A DNA stretch of 64,000 bases from assembly GCF_014643735.1 (NCBI RefSeq), contig NZ_BMKA01000002.1, positions 1,054,001 through 1,118,000 on the forward strand, written 5' to 3'. The DNA comes from Neptunicoccus cionae. GTDB taxonomy: Bacteria; Pseudomonadota; Alphaproteobacteria; Rhodobacterales; Rhodobacteraceae. The position numbers and the translations under genes are program-made. The notes under the pieces are model-generated. The model made no database searches and was not told the DNA's origin. It was given only the letters and a program-made list of their open reading frames with translations. Below are positions 55,292 to 62,741 of the stretch, piece after piece. Position 1 is the first letter of the stretch. Each line of letters begins with the position of its first letter.

Positions 55292-55367
55292 GGTGACCCC
55301 GGCAGGATTCGAACCTGCAACCTGCCCCTTAGGAGGGGGCTGCTCTATCCAGTTGAGCCACGGGGCC
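55291..55367 (-). tRNA. tRNA-Arg (anticodon CCT)
   Basis: Minus-strand gene of 77 bases with an encoded 3' CCA. The cloverleaf is complete: acceptor GGCCCCG with CGGGGTC, D arm GCTC/GAGC, anticodon stem GCCCC/GGGGC with loop CTCCTAA (anticodon CCT), T arm GCAGG/CCTGC with TTCGAAT, discriminator A. It reads AGG codons. The terminator follows directly. Confidence 0.95.
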
Positions 55368-55820
55368 AGTGGTCGCTTGAAGCCATATTTGGGCGGCGGG
55401 GGCAAGTTGCAAGCGGTTTTTTGGGTGAGAATTTGCCGTGAAGAGGACTGGAATCATCTTTCAAGCCTATCGCTCACAACTTTCGAATTGGGGCTATAAT
55501 GTGTCACGAACGTAGCTGAGTGTTTCCAAATAATCCGACAAATGCGCTGCACTTTTAGACAGGCGACCTATACCGCGTGTTTTTGAAAAACTTATTAAGT
55601 TAATAGAATCCGCGCCTTGCGACCTGTTGGATGAGACCAAGAGCCTGCGCGAATTACGAAGAATTGTTTGTATTCCTGCCTCTATTGTTTCCGAAACGGC
55701 GCTTATCCGCCGTAATTTCGCCCTGCATCTCAGGCATATTGATCAAGCTTAAATAGTATTCACGGCCTCGGGTGATTCCCCTGGTCCGTTCTGAGCGTGT
55801 ATCAGAGAAAGGGGTGTCAC
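55368..55820. other. 453-base region between tRNA-Arg and Tad genes
   Basis: No gene with a proper start is seen. A TATAAT stands at 55494-55499 without a good -35. A stretch at 55536-55751 is open on the plus strand, ending ALHLRHIDQA, but has no start codon and lower GC than its surroundings; it may be a remnant. The last 70 bases lead into the Tad genes. Confidence 0.4.
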
Positions 55821-57482
55821 ATGTTGGCGTCATTGAAAAAGAAACTGGTTAAACACGAGTATAAAGATGATGAGAAAGGTTCCATCATCGTATTTGTACT
55901 CGTCGTATTCTCGGCAATGTTCCTTGTTGGCGGCACGGCTGTCGATCTCGCCCGCCATGAAAACCTGCGCTCTTCGATCCAGTACAACTTGGATCGTGCG
56001 GTTCTTGCAGCGGCTTCGCTAAAGCAGACACAGGACCCTGATACTGTGGTGCAGGACTATATGTCTAAAGTGGTCACGATCGATGCCTTCACAGTGAATG
56101 TGGAATCAATCGTCGCCACCAACGCACGTACGGTTTCAGCGACAGCCACCGCCAATCTGGATACGTGGTTTCTTTCGATGGCTGGTATCGACGAGATGCC
56201 AATCACTGCAAGCAGCGCCGCTTCCGAGCGTATCCCAAACCTTGAAATTTCCCTAGTGCTTGACGTGTCCGGATCAATGGCCGGCAGTAAACTGAGCAAT
56301 CTGAAAACGGCTGCGAAGGAATTCGTGACGACCATGTTGACCGGTGTGGACCCTGACACTGTCTCGATTTCGGTCGTTCCGTTCAATCACAATGTCACCC
56401 CGCCGGATTCGATCTTTAGCCGCCTGAATGTCGCGGTCACGCACACTCTTTCAAATTGTCTGGATTTTTCCGATGCCAGCTTCAGTGAAGTTGCCGTCGA
56501 TCCTTTGGATAATCTGGGGCAAGGAGTATTCACCGCGCTTTATGGTGGCTTTCAGGATTTCAACGAAAGTTATGAAACCTGCATGGGCGATGCAAAATAT
56601 GAAATTATGCCCTACGAAAGCAATGAAGCCGATCTACACAGCAAGATCGACGGTCTTACTACCAGCGGTTGGACCGCGGCGCATCTGGGGATGAAGTGGG
56701 GACTGGCTCTGCTTGATCCGTCCTTCCGCACGATCGCTGATGGCCTTATTGCTGACGGTGATATCAGCCCTGGCTTGTCCGGTATTCCGGCGGATTACAC
56801 CGATAACGAAACCCTGAAAGTTGTTATCTTGATGGGGGATGGTGCGAACACATACGAATTCCGCTTTAAGGATGAGTATCGGACCGGATTTTCGGACCTG
56901 TGGGAAGTCGTAGAAGAAGAGCCAGGTGATTTTACCCACCTGACCTACTACGGCAAAACCTACACTGGTAGCGGTTACGAAAAATACTGCGGTCAATATG
57001 GCATCACTTGCTATTATGGTGATCCGGTTGAGGTAACAAATTTCTACCTGCGCAAACCCTCTACCGGCAGTCTGTTTGACATCTCGGACAACTCTTGGAT
57101 TTCATCCACGGTGTTCAACCTTATCAAAGTTGCGCTGGGCACAGTATCTTATCGTCAACTGCCGTGGGACGAGGCTTGGGGCAAGATGCCTGCCGATTAT
57201 TACGACGACGTCACCAATCAAAACGCTTTCAACGATCTGGTAAATGTTTCCAGCCGGAACATGAGCGAGGCCGACACGGTGATGTCATCGGCCTGTACCG
57301 CAGCTGAAAACGCCGGGATCGTTGTTTATACCATCGGCTATGAGACCAACAACACGACCTCGGGCAAGTTGAAGGATTGTGCCAGCACCGAAAGCCATTT
57401 CTATCCGGCTGCCGGTACAGACATTACCACCGTGTTCGCCTCTATCGCGGCGTCCATCCAAAAACTGAAGCTGACACAATAA
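55821..57482 (+). CDS. TadG-like protein with von Willebrand A domain
   Basis: A 553-residue protein. An N-terminal pseudopilin-like segment (GSIIVFVLVVFSAMFLVGGTA, about 28-48) is followed by a large extracellular vWA domain starting near residue 145 with the metal site LVLDVSGSMAGS (D-x-S-x-S). The C-terminal part has YTIGYETNN and DCASTESHFYPAAG, usual in TadG-type proteins. It probably helps build or anchor Flp/Tad pili. I start at 55821, with AAAGGGG upstream. Two pseudopilin genes follow. The pilus motor and secretin are not here. Confidence 0.85.
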   Translation: MLASLKKKLVKHEYKDDEKGSIIVFVLVVFSAMFLVGGTAVDLARHENLRSSIQYNLDRAVLAAASLKQTQDPDTVVQDYMSKVVTIDAFTVNVESIVATNARTVSATATANLDTWFLSMAGIDEMPITASSAASERIPNLEISLVLDVSGSMAGSKLSNLKTAAKEFVTTMLTGVDPDTVSISVVPFNHNVTPPDSIFSRLNVAVTHTLSNCLDFSDASFSEVAVDPLDNLGQGVFTALYGGFQDFNESYETCMGDAKYEIMPYESNEADLHSKIDGLTTSGWTAAHLGMKWGLALLDPSFRTIADGLIADGDISPGLSGIPADYTDNETLKVVILMGDGANTYEFRFKDEYRTGFSDLWEVVEEEPGDFTHLTYYGKTYTGSGYEKYCGQYGITCYYGDPVEVTNFYLRKPSTGSLFDISDNSWISSTVFNLIKVALGTVSYRQLPWDEAWGKMPADYYDDVTNQNAFNDLVNVSSRNMSEADTVMSSACTAAENAGIVVYTIGYETNNTTSGKLKDCASTESHFYPAAGTDITTVFASIAASIQKLKLTQ

Positions 57483-57506
57483 TCAAAAGCAAAAAGCGAG
57501 CAGGTC

Positions 57507-58028
57507 ATGTTTAAGTTCTTAAACAAAATCAGGGGGTTCCGCGAAGACGAGCGCGGATCCTCCACAGCAGAATTTGTAATCGTGGCGACGACGTTTCTCA
57601 CCGGTTTTTTCTGGGTGTTTGAAACCGGACTCATCATGACAAAGCAGATGATGCTGGAGCGGGCGCTTGACATCACGGTGCGCGAGTTGCGCCTTTATGC
57701 CAGCCCGCTTTACACCCACGATTATATCAAGGAAGAAATCTGCGATAAGGCGCTGGTGTTCAACGACTGCTCCGATATGCTCTTCCTTGAGATGGATGAG
57801 TTCGATCCGTCTGTTGGCTATGCCAAGAACTATAAATGCTATGACAAGGAAAACGAAATAGCACCGGTGACGACATGGTCCCCGGGTTCCCGCAACGAGA
57901 TCGTTTATATCCGTGCCTGCATTATCATCGACCCGCTGATGCCCAATGGCATAGCCCTGTTTCCGGGCACTTCTGAAACCGGTGTTCCCCTTGTTGCGGA
58001 CACTGCCTTTGTGAACGAGCCTGACTGA
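57507..58028 (+). CDS. TadE/TadF-like pseudopilin 1
   Basis: A 173-residue pseudopilin. The N-terminal segment SSTAEFVIVATTFLTGFFWVF, with glutamate at the fifth position of the hydrophobic stretch, is the TadE type cleaved by the prepilin peptidase. The cysteine pairs (EICDKALVFNDCSD and YKCYDKE) could form disulfides in the extracytoplasmic part. It lies 24 bases after the TadG-like gene and shares one base with the next gene. Confidence 0.82.
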   Translation: MFKFLNKIRGFREDERGSSTAEFVIVATTFLTGFFWVFETGLIMTKQMMLERALDITVRELRLYASPLYTHDYIKEEICDKALVFNDCSDMLFLEMDEFDPSVGYAKNYKCYDKENEIAPVTTWSPGSRNEIVYIRACIIIDPLMPNGIALFPGTSETGVPLVADTAFVNEPD

Positions 58029-58597
58029 TGCGACTGCTGAAACAGATAACAAACCGCCTGAATGCCCTGAAACGGGACGAATCCGGTGCGACAATGGTCG
58101 AATTCATGTTCGTTCTGCCGCTGATCGCCTTCTGGTTTGCAGGTACGTTCACTTTCTTTGATGCCTACAGCACTTGGACCCGTTCAGTGAAGGCAACCTA
58201 TACAGTGGCGGATATTCTGTCCCGCCAAACTGAAGTGGATGACGAGTATATCTCGGATATGAACACGCTGTTTGCTTCTATTATGGGAACGGACAGCAGC
58301 GAGACTTACATGCGGATCTCTAACATTAATCGCACTGAGGACGGGCTGGAAATTGACTGGAGCGTTGGCACAGGCACTTATCCCGAACTCACGCGGAATC
58401 AGGACATCCCAGATGAGATTTTTCCGAACCTTCAAATCGGCGAAAGCACAATTCTGATCGAAAGTCACATCCCGTTCGTTCCCTTTCAGGAATATATCGG
58501 GATCGAAGCGCGGTTGCTGGTTAAAAAGTTGGTCATGAACCCACGGTTCACATCAAAGCTGGCGAATTCGGATCATCCGTCAGGCGAATCCTCGTAA
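58028..58597 (+). CDS. TadE/TadF-like pseudopilin 2
   Basis: A 189-residue pseudopilin. ESGATMVEFMFVLPLIAFWF is a textbook TadE-type N-terminal segment. The rest is a soluble extracytoplasmic domain. Stop and start of the neighbour genes touch (TGATG), so the pair is translated together. A terminator follows, ending the three-gene unit. Confidence 0.82.
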   Translation: MRLLKQITNRLNALKRDESGATMVEFMFVLPLIAFWFAGTFTFFDAYSTWTRSVKATYTVADILSRQTEVDDEYISDMNTLFASIMGTDSSETYMRISNINRTEDGLEIDWSVGTGTYPELTRNQDIPDEIFPNLQIGESTILIESHIPFVPFQEYIGIEARLLVKKLVMNPRFTSKLANSDHPSGESS

Positions 58598-58616
58598 ATC
58601 GCGACGTGAAAGATAT

Positions 58617-58648
58617 AAAATGGCGCTAGCGTAGGCTGGCGCCATTTT
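58617..58648 (+). terminator. Terminator of the Tad gene unit
   Basis: Perfect ten-base-pair stem (AAAATGGCGC 58617-58626, GCGCCATTTT 58639-58648) then CCTTTTG. It ends the unit of the three pilus genes before the orphan gene. Confidence 0.85.
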
Positions 58649-58831
58649 CCTTTTGAAAAGCATGCGTTTGTGCAAATCCGCAAAGTCTCTTCATACATGC
58701 TCTTCGAAAAGTCGGGCGAAACTCGTTTTCAAAAGCGTGATTTGCGTCACCTCTTCGCCTGTTATTTTTATTGCTTTCCCGCGGTTTCGTGGAATGGTTG
58801 AGCCATTCAATTCATTGCGGAGATTTTTACT

Positions 58832-59443
58832 ATGGAAATATCAATTATCCTGAAAGAGAAGAAACTGCCATTGCACGGGCCGGAGGTAAGCAACAACCTT
58901 CCCAAGGGCTTTGGCGTAAATTACAACGTGAACCTGCTGGATGAGATTAAATCGGCTATGGTGGCGGCCACCAAGGCGAAGGCGATAGCAAATGCGTTGC
59001 AATCGGCGGAGTGGAAGTCAGAGACATCTTCAATTAAGAACGGTCTAAAGTCTGAACCGGCTAACGGAGTGGTCGGGAAACACACGATCAAGTTCAAGGT
59101 GGACGGAACGGCCCTGTCTCTTAAGCCCCGCTGCCTGATTGCCGCGCCGAGTTCTGACAAGCTGGAACCGCCGACCAAGACGAACAGTGCCGCCGTGTCC
59201 AAAGCCTTGAAAGAACTAAAGGCGCTAGAGGCGAAATATGGTAGTATCATCACCACCAAAAAAGGTGATGGCCAGCATAAAACGAATACGATCTATTCAA
59301 TGCAGCTTGGGGACAAGAAGATCATCCACTCCATCCCCAGTGCAGCGGATACCCATATTAAGGAAGGCAGCAAGAAAGCGGCCCTCGTGGATTGGGCGAA
59401 GGCGAAAAAGCAATTGTCGGCTTACTTGAAATCGCAAAAGTAA
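58832..59443 (+). CDS. Orphan basic protein of unknown function
   Basis: A 203-residue soluble protein with no signal, membrane segment or motif I recognise. It is rich in lysine (for example LKELKALEAKYG and VDWAKAKKQLSAYLK), especially in its second half, and has few cysteines. GGAG lies 11 bases before the ATG. Its own terminator follows at 59450, so it is a single-gene unit flanked by unrelated pathways. The 234-base leader is unusually AT-rich for this window, which may indicate acquired DNA, an inference. Confidence 0.7.
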   Translation: MEISIILKEKKLPLHGPEVSNNLPKGFGVNYNVNLLDEIKSAMVAATKAKAIANALQSAEWKSETSSIKNGLKSEPANGVVGKHTIKFKVDGTALSLKPRCLIAAPSSDKLEPPTKTNSAAVSKALKELKALEAKYGSIITTKKGDGQHKTNTIYSMQLGDKKIIHSIPSAADTHIKEGSKKAALVDWAKAKKQLSAYLKSQK

Positions 59444-59449
59444 CTGGAT

Positions 59450-59484
59450 CTCCGGCGGCGGTGCTGCCGCCGGAGGATTTCTTG
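59450..59484 (+). terminator. Terminator of the orphan gene
   Basis: A ten-base-pair GC stem (CTCCGGCGGC 59450-59459, GCCGCCGGAG 59466-59475) with a six-base loop is followed by GATTTCTTG. The T run is short, so efficiency may be moderate. Confidence 0.6.
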
Positions 59485-59486
59485 CA

Positions 59487-60905
59487 TTATGGGAGTATGT
59501 CGCTCAGCCGGAGAAGGGCGATCCGTTCTACCTGCTTGCAAGCCGTTGCCAGTTCTGTGTCGCGGTCGTTGTGGATACGGGTTTTAAAGGCTGTCAGGAT
59601 ATCGTCCTTGGTCAGCCCCTTCACCGCAATGATGAACGGAAAGCCGAATTTTCCGGTGTATTCCTTGTTAAGCGCCTGAAAGGTTTCCCGTTCCTCATCC
59701 GTCAGCGCGTCCAACCCTGCCGAAGCCTGCTCTGATGTGCTCTCTGCGGTCAGTTGTTTGGCAGCGGCCAGCTTGCCCGCCAGATCGGGGTGCGCTTGCA
59801 AGACGCCAAGGCGCAGTTCGTCACTGGCACTGCGGAACACACGGCAGAGGGCAGAATGCAAGCCAATGGCGGTGTTGTGGGCGGGGCCAAGTTCCAGCCC
59901 GTGCGCGCCTTCAGCGATCCAGGGGGAGTGTTCAAAGATGCTGCCGTAGTGGGACACGAATGTGTCTTTGTCCATTTCGGTGGGGACTGTTTCGGCGTGG
60001 ACAGGGGGGTGGTTTTCTTGCCAGTGTCGCGCGATGTCGATGCGCCTTGCGTACCAGACGTCCTGCTTGGCTTTGACATACTCCACAAAGCGTTTGAGGG
60101 ACTGGATGCGACCGGGCCGTCCAATCAGCCGACAATGCAGGCCGATGCTCATCATCTTCGGCGCGCCCGCTTCGCCTTCGGCATAAAGCGCGTCGAAACT
60201 GTCTTTGAGATAGGTGAAGAACTGGTCGCCCGAATTGAACCCCTGCGCAGAAGCAAATCGCATGTCGTTGGCATCAAGCGTGTAGGGAATGATCAGTTGG
60301 TCACGCCCCTGATGTTCGCGCCAGTAAGGCAGATCGTCATCATAGGTATCCGAACAATACTCAAACCCGCCTTCTTCGGACACGATATCCACGGTATTTG
60401 CCGAACAGCGCCCCGTATACCAGCCGCGGGGACGTTCGCCGGTGACTTCGGTGTGAAGGCGGACGGCCTCTTCCAGATCGGCCCGTTCCGACTCCTTTTC
60501 GTAATCCTTGTATTCGATCCATTTCAATCCGTGGGAGGCGATCTCCCAGTCTGCGGATTGCATGGCTGCAACTTGATGCGGGGAACGCGCCAATGCGGTG
60601 GCGACGCCGTAGATGGTGACTGGAATATCCGCTCCGGTGAACAAGCGGTGCAGCCGCCAGAAACCGGCGCGGGCGCCATATTCATACATGCTTTCCATGT
60701 TCCAGTGGCGCTGTCCCGGCCACGGTTGCGCGCCGACCACTTCGGACAGGAAGGCCTCGGAGGCCGCATCACCGTGCAGCAGGCAGTTTTCGCCGCCTTC
60801 TTCATAGTTCATCACGAATTGAACCGCGATTTTGGCGTTGTTCGGCCAGTTTGCGGCAGGCGGATTAGGGCCGTAGCCCTGCATATTGCGTGGATATCGG
60901 TTCAT
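59487..60905 (-). CDS. puuE: PuuE-type allantoinase fused to OHCU decarboxylase (UraD)
   Basis: A 472-residue two-domain enzyme. Residues 1-300 match the cofactor-free allantoinase PuuE of the polysaccharide deacetylase fold (NYPEEGG-type start as NYEEGGENCLLHGD, ASHGLKWIEY, GWYTGRCSANT). Residues 315-472 are a UraD-type OHCU decarboxylase, with QAHPDLAGKLA and TGKFGFPFIIAVKG. OHCU decarboxylation gives (S)-allantoin, which the other half opens to allantoate, so the fusion joins two successive steps of urate breakdown. The divergent HIU hydrolase makes its substrate. Confidence 0.9.
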   Translation of the reverse strand: MNRYPRNMQGYGPNPPAANWPNNAKIAVQFVMNYEEGGENCLLHGDAASEAFLSEVVGAQPWPGQRHWNMESMYEYGARAGFWRLHRLFTGADIPVTIYGVATALARSPHQVAAMQSADWEIASHGLKWIEYKDYEKESERADLEEAVRLHTEVTGERPRGWYTGRCSANTVDIVSEEGGFEYCSDTYDDDLPYWREHQGRDQLIIPYTLDANDMRFASAQGFNSGDQFFTYLKDSFDALYAEGEAGAPKMMSIGLHCRLIGRPGRIQSLKRFVEYVKAKQDVWYARRIDIARHWQENHPPVHAETVPTEMDKDTFVSHYGSIFEHSPWIAEGAHGLELGPAHNTAIGLHSALCRVFRSASDELRLGVLQAHPDLAGKLAAAKQLTAESTSEQASAGLDALTDEERETFQALNKEYTGKFGFPFIIAVKGLTKDDILTAFKTRIHNDRDTELATACKQVERIALLRLSDILP

Positions 60906-61078
60906 GATCAGACTTCTTTTTGATGTTCATTTCCCAAACTATACGAAAGTGTTGTCGAGTTTTATCAAAAAAAGATTGAAACTGCTGTTCTGTTTGCTGG
61001 CAGAAATGCCTTTGCGCCATCGCCCGCGAGGTGGTTGAATGGGCCGTAGGGTTTGAGATTTTCAAGGAAGGAACCGGC

Positions 61079-61435
61079 ATGGCTGGATGGCTATCGACAC
61101 ATGTTTTGGACACGGCACGCGGGGTTCCCGCCGAGGGCATCAAGATCGTGCTGTATCGTTTGTCCGGCGACGCCCGCGAACAGGTGGTTGAGATGGCCAC
61201 CAATGATGACGGCCGTACTGACGCGCCGATCCTGCCCGCCGAGAGCTTTCAGACCGGAACATATGAACTGGTGTTTTATGCGGGTGACTACCTGCGGGCT
61301 TGCGGCGTTGCAGGGGGCGATGTTCTTTTTCTGGACGAGATTCCGATCCGCTTTGGCATGGATGACGCAGAGGCCCATTATCATGTGCCGCTGTTGCTAA
61401 GCCCGTTCGGCTATTCCACCTATCGCGGCAGCTAG
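61079..61435 (+). CDS. uraH: 5-hydroxyisourate hydrolase
   Basis: A 118-residue transthyretin-like enzyme. It has the opening LSTHVLDTARGVPA with the catalytic histidine and the closing FGYSTYRGS that marks HIU hydrolases and separates them from transthyretin. It hydrolyses 5-hydroxyisourate to OHCU, the substrate of the fused decarboxylase that faces it across 173 bases. I start at 61079, with AAGGAAGG upstream. The urate oxidase is not in this window. Confidence 0.92.
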   Translation: MAGWLSTHVLDTARGVPAEGIKIVLYRLSGDAREQVVEMATNDDGRTDAPILPAESFQTGTYELVFYAGDYLRACGVAGGDVLFLDEIPIRFGMDDAEAHYHVPLLLSPFGYSTYRGS

Positions 61436-61520
61436 GCGCGCGGGACAAGGGAATGCTGGTCAAGACGGGTAAACCTGCGTAAGCCTTCGCGGAAATGTTC
61501 TGTTTTTCAACGGTTGCCCG

Positions 61521-62567
61521 ATGTCCTTGCCCATCCCCCAAAACGCAGAAGAGATCACGCCGGACTGGTTGTCAGTCGCGATGGGCCGGACTGTCACCGG
61601 CTGCACAGCGCAACGGATCGGGCGAGACGAAAGTTTTACCGGCGGCAGTCTGATCCGGTTGGGTCTGGACTATTCCGAGACGAAGGGTCCTGAGTCGATT
61701 ATCGCGAAACTCTCTGCCAAACGTCCCGCATTCCGCAAGGCTCTGGCAGAGGCCAACAGGCGGGAAGTGGGGTTTTATTCTAGGAAGGCTGACCGCCGAA
61801 ACCTTCCCGTCCCCCGATGCTGTTATGCCGACTTCGACGAAAACTCCGGAGACAGCATCGTGCTGGTGGAAGATTTTGCACAGGCGCGTTCTGGAGATTT
61901 TGTTAAAGGGTGTTCGCTGAAAGATGCGCAGGCGGTGATCGCTGCGATGGCAAAGGTTCACGCCAGTTATTGGGAGGAGGGACCGGCCGAAAACAGCTGG
62001 TTGCCGGAGTTTGATTTCGCACAGTGTTGGACCGATTACCCCGCACGGCTTTCACAGATTTTACCGGACCAGCACCTGCCGGCCGGGTTTCGTAGGCTTG
62101 GCGACCATCTGGCAGATAACCCGCATTTGTATGCGCAGTTGTTGGGGCAGGGGCCGCAGACCTGCATTCATCGGGATTTGCAGGTGGATAATGTTCTGTT
62201 CACGCCCAAAGGCGCTGTCGTGCTGGACTGGCAGTTCACTGGATATGGTAACGGGACGAGCGATCTGGGGTATTTCCTGATCAGTTCGCTGTCGCCGGAA
62301 CAGCGGCGCGGTGCGGAGCGGGGATTGGTCCGAGCCTATCACAAAGCGCTGTTAGGGCAGGGTTTGACCGGTTTTGCATTGCCGGACTGTCAACGCGGGT
62401 ATGTTTTGTCCGTTTTGGGAAAGCTGTTTTTGACGGTGGTTGCAACCGTGCTGTTCGATAACTCGAGCGCCCATAAGAGAGAGTGGCGTCGTGCAGATCT
62501 GCAGCGGTTGCTGTCATTTTGCGATGATCACGAGATTGCGCCTGAACTGTGGACGGAACAGTGCTGA
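61521..62567 (+). CDS. CHK/aminoglycoside phosphotransferase-like kinase
   Basis: A 348-residue phosphotransferase of the protein-kinase-like superfamily. The catalytic loop is CIHRDLQVDNVLF and the metal loop is VVLDWQFTGYGNG, as in CHK (ecdysteroid kinase-like) and choline/aminoglycoside kinases. The lysine is in SIIAKLSAK, and LVEDFAQARSGD is hinge-like. Its target is unknown. It follows the HIU hydrolase on the same strand but has a spacer of 85 bases, so it may be separate. Confidence 0.8.
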   Translation: MSLPIPQNAEEITPDWLSVAMGRTVTGCTAQRIGRDESFTGGSLIRLGLDYSETKGPESIIAKLSAKRPAFRKALAEANRREVGFYSRKADRRNLPVPRCCYADFDENSGDSIVLVEDFAQARSGDFVKGCSLKDAQAVIAAMAKVHASYWEEGPAENSWLPEFDFAQCWTDYPARLSQILPDQHLPAGFRRLGDHLADNPHLYAQLLGQGPQTCIHRDLQVDNVLFTPKGAVVLDWQFTGYGNGTSDLGYFLISSLSPEQRRGAERGLVRAYHKALLGQGLTGFALPDCQRGYVLSVLGKLFLTVVATVLFDNSSAHKREWRRADLQRLLSFCDDHEIAPELWTEQC

Positions 62568-62569
62568 AC

Positions 62570-62631
62570 ACCCTGCAAATATGAAGCTTCATTTTAGACG
62601 CCTCTTGTATGACGCTTCATATTTGCAGGGT
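62570..62631. repeat. 18-base perfect inverted repeat
   Basis: The arms ACCCTGCAAATATGAAGC (62570-62587) and GCTTCATATTTGCAGGGT (62614-62631) match perfectly around a 26-base loop. The repeat starts three bases after the kinase stop. It is not followed by a T run, so a plain terminator is doubtful; a mobile small repeat or an mRNA end structure is possible. Confidence 0.7.
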
Positions 62632-62693
62632 CTTAATCATGTTTACTCCGTAATATCAGTGTCTTAAAATTTCGCTTCAAAGCCTCACTAACG

Positions 62694-62720
62694 AAAAAGG
62701 GCGCCGATATCGACGCCCCT
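62694..62720 (-). terminator. Terminator of the acyl-CoA synthetase gene
   Basis: Minus strand: a GC stem (outer pairs GGGCG/CGCCC, with inner GATATC) is followed by five T (plus-strand A run at 62694-62698). It lies about 21 bases after the synthetase stop. Confidence 0.75.
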
Positions 62721-62741
62721 TTGTTACTCTTTTTACCGAGA

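Noticed and set aside
55291-55367. tRNA-Arg as an integration site for an island carrying the Tad genes
   Set aside because: An element using the tRNA 3' end would lie below 55291, where the catabolic operon is; no integrase or repeated tRNA end was seen.
59754-60923. A 389-codon plus-strand frame opposite puuE-uraD
   Set aside because: Antisense shadow of a two-domain enzyme with clear motifs.
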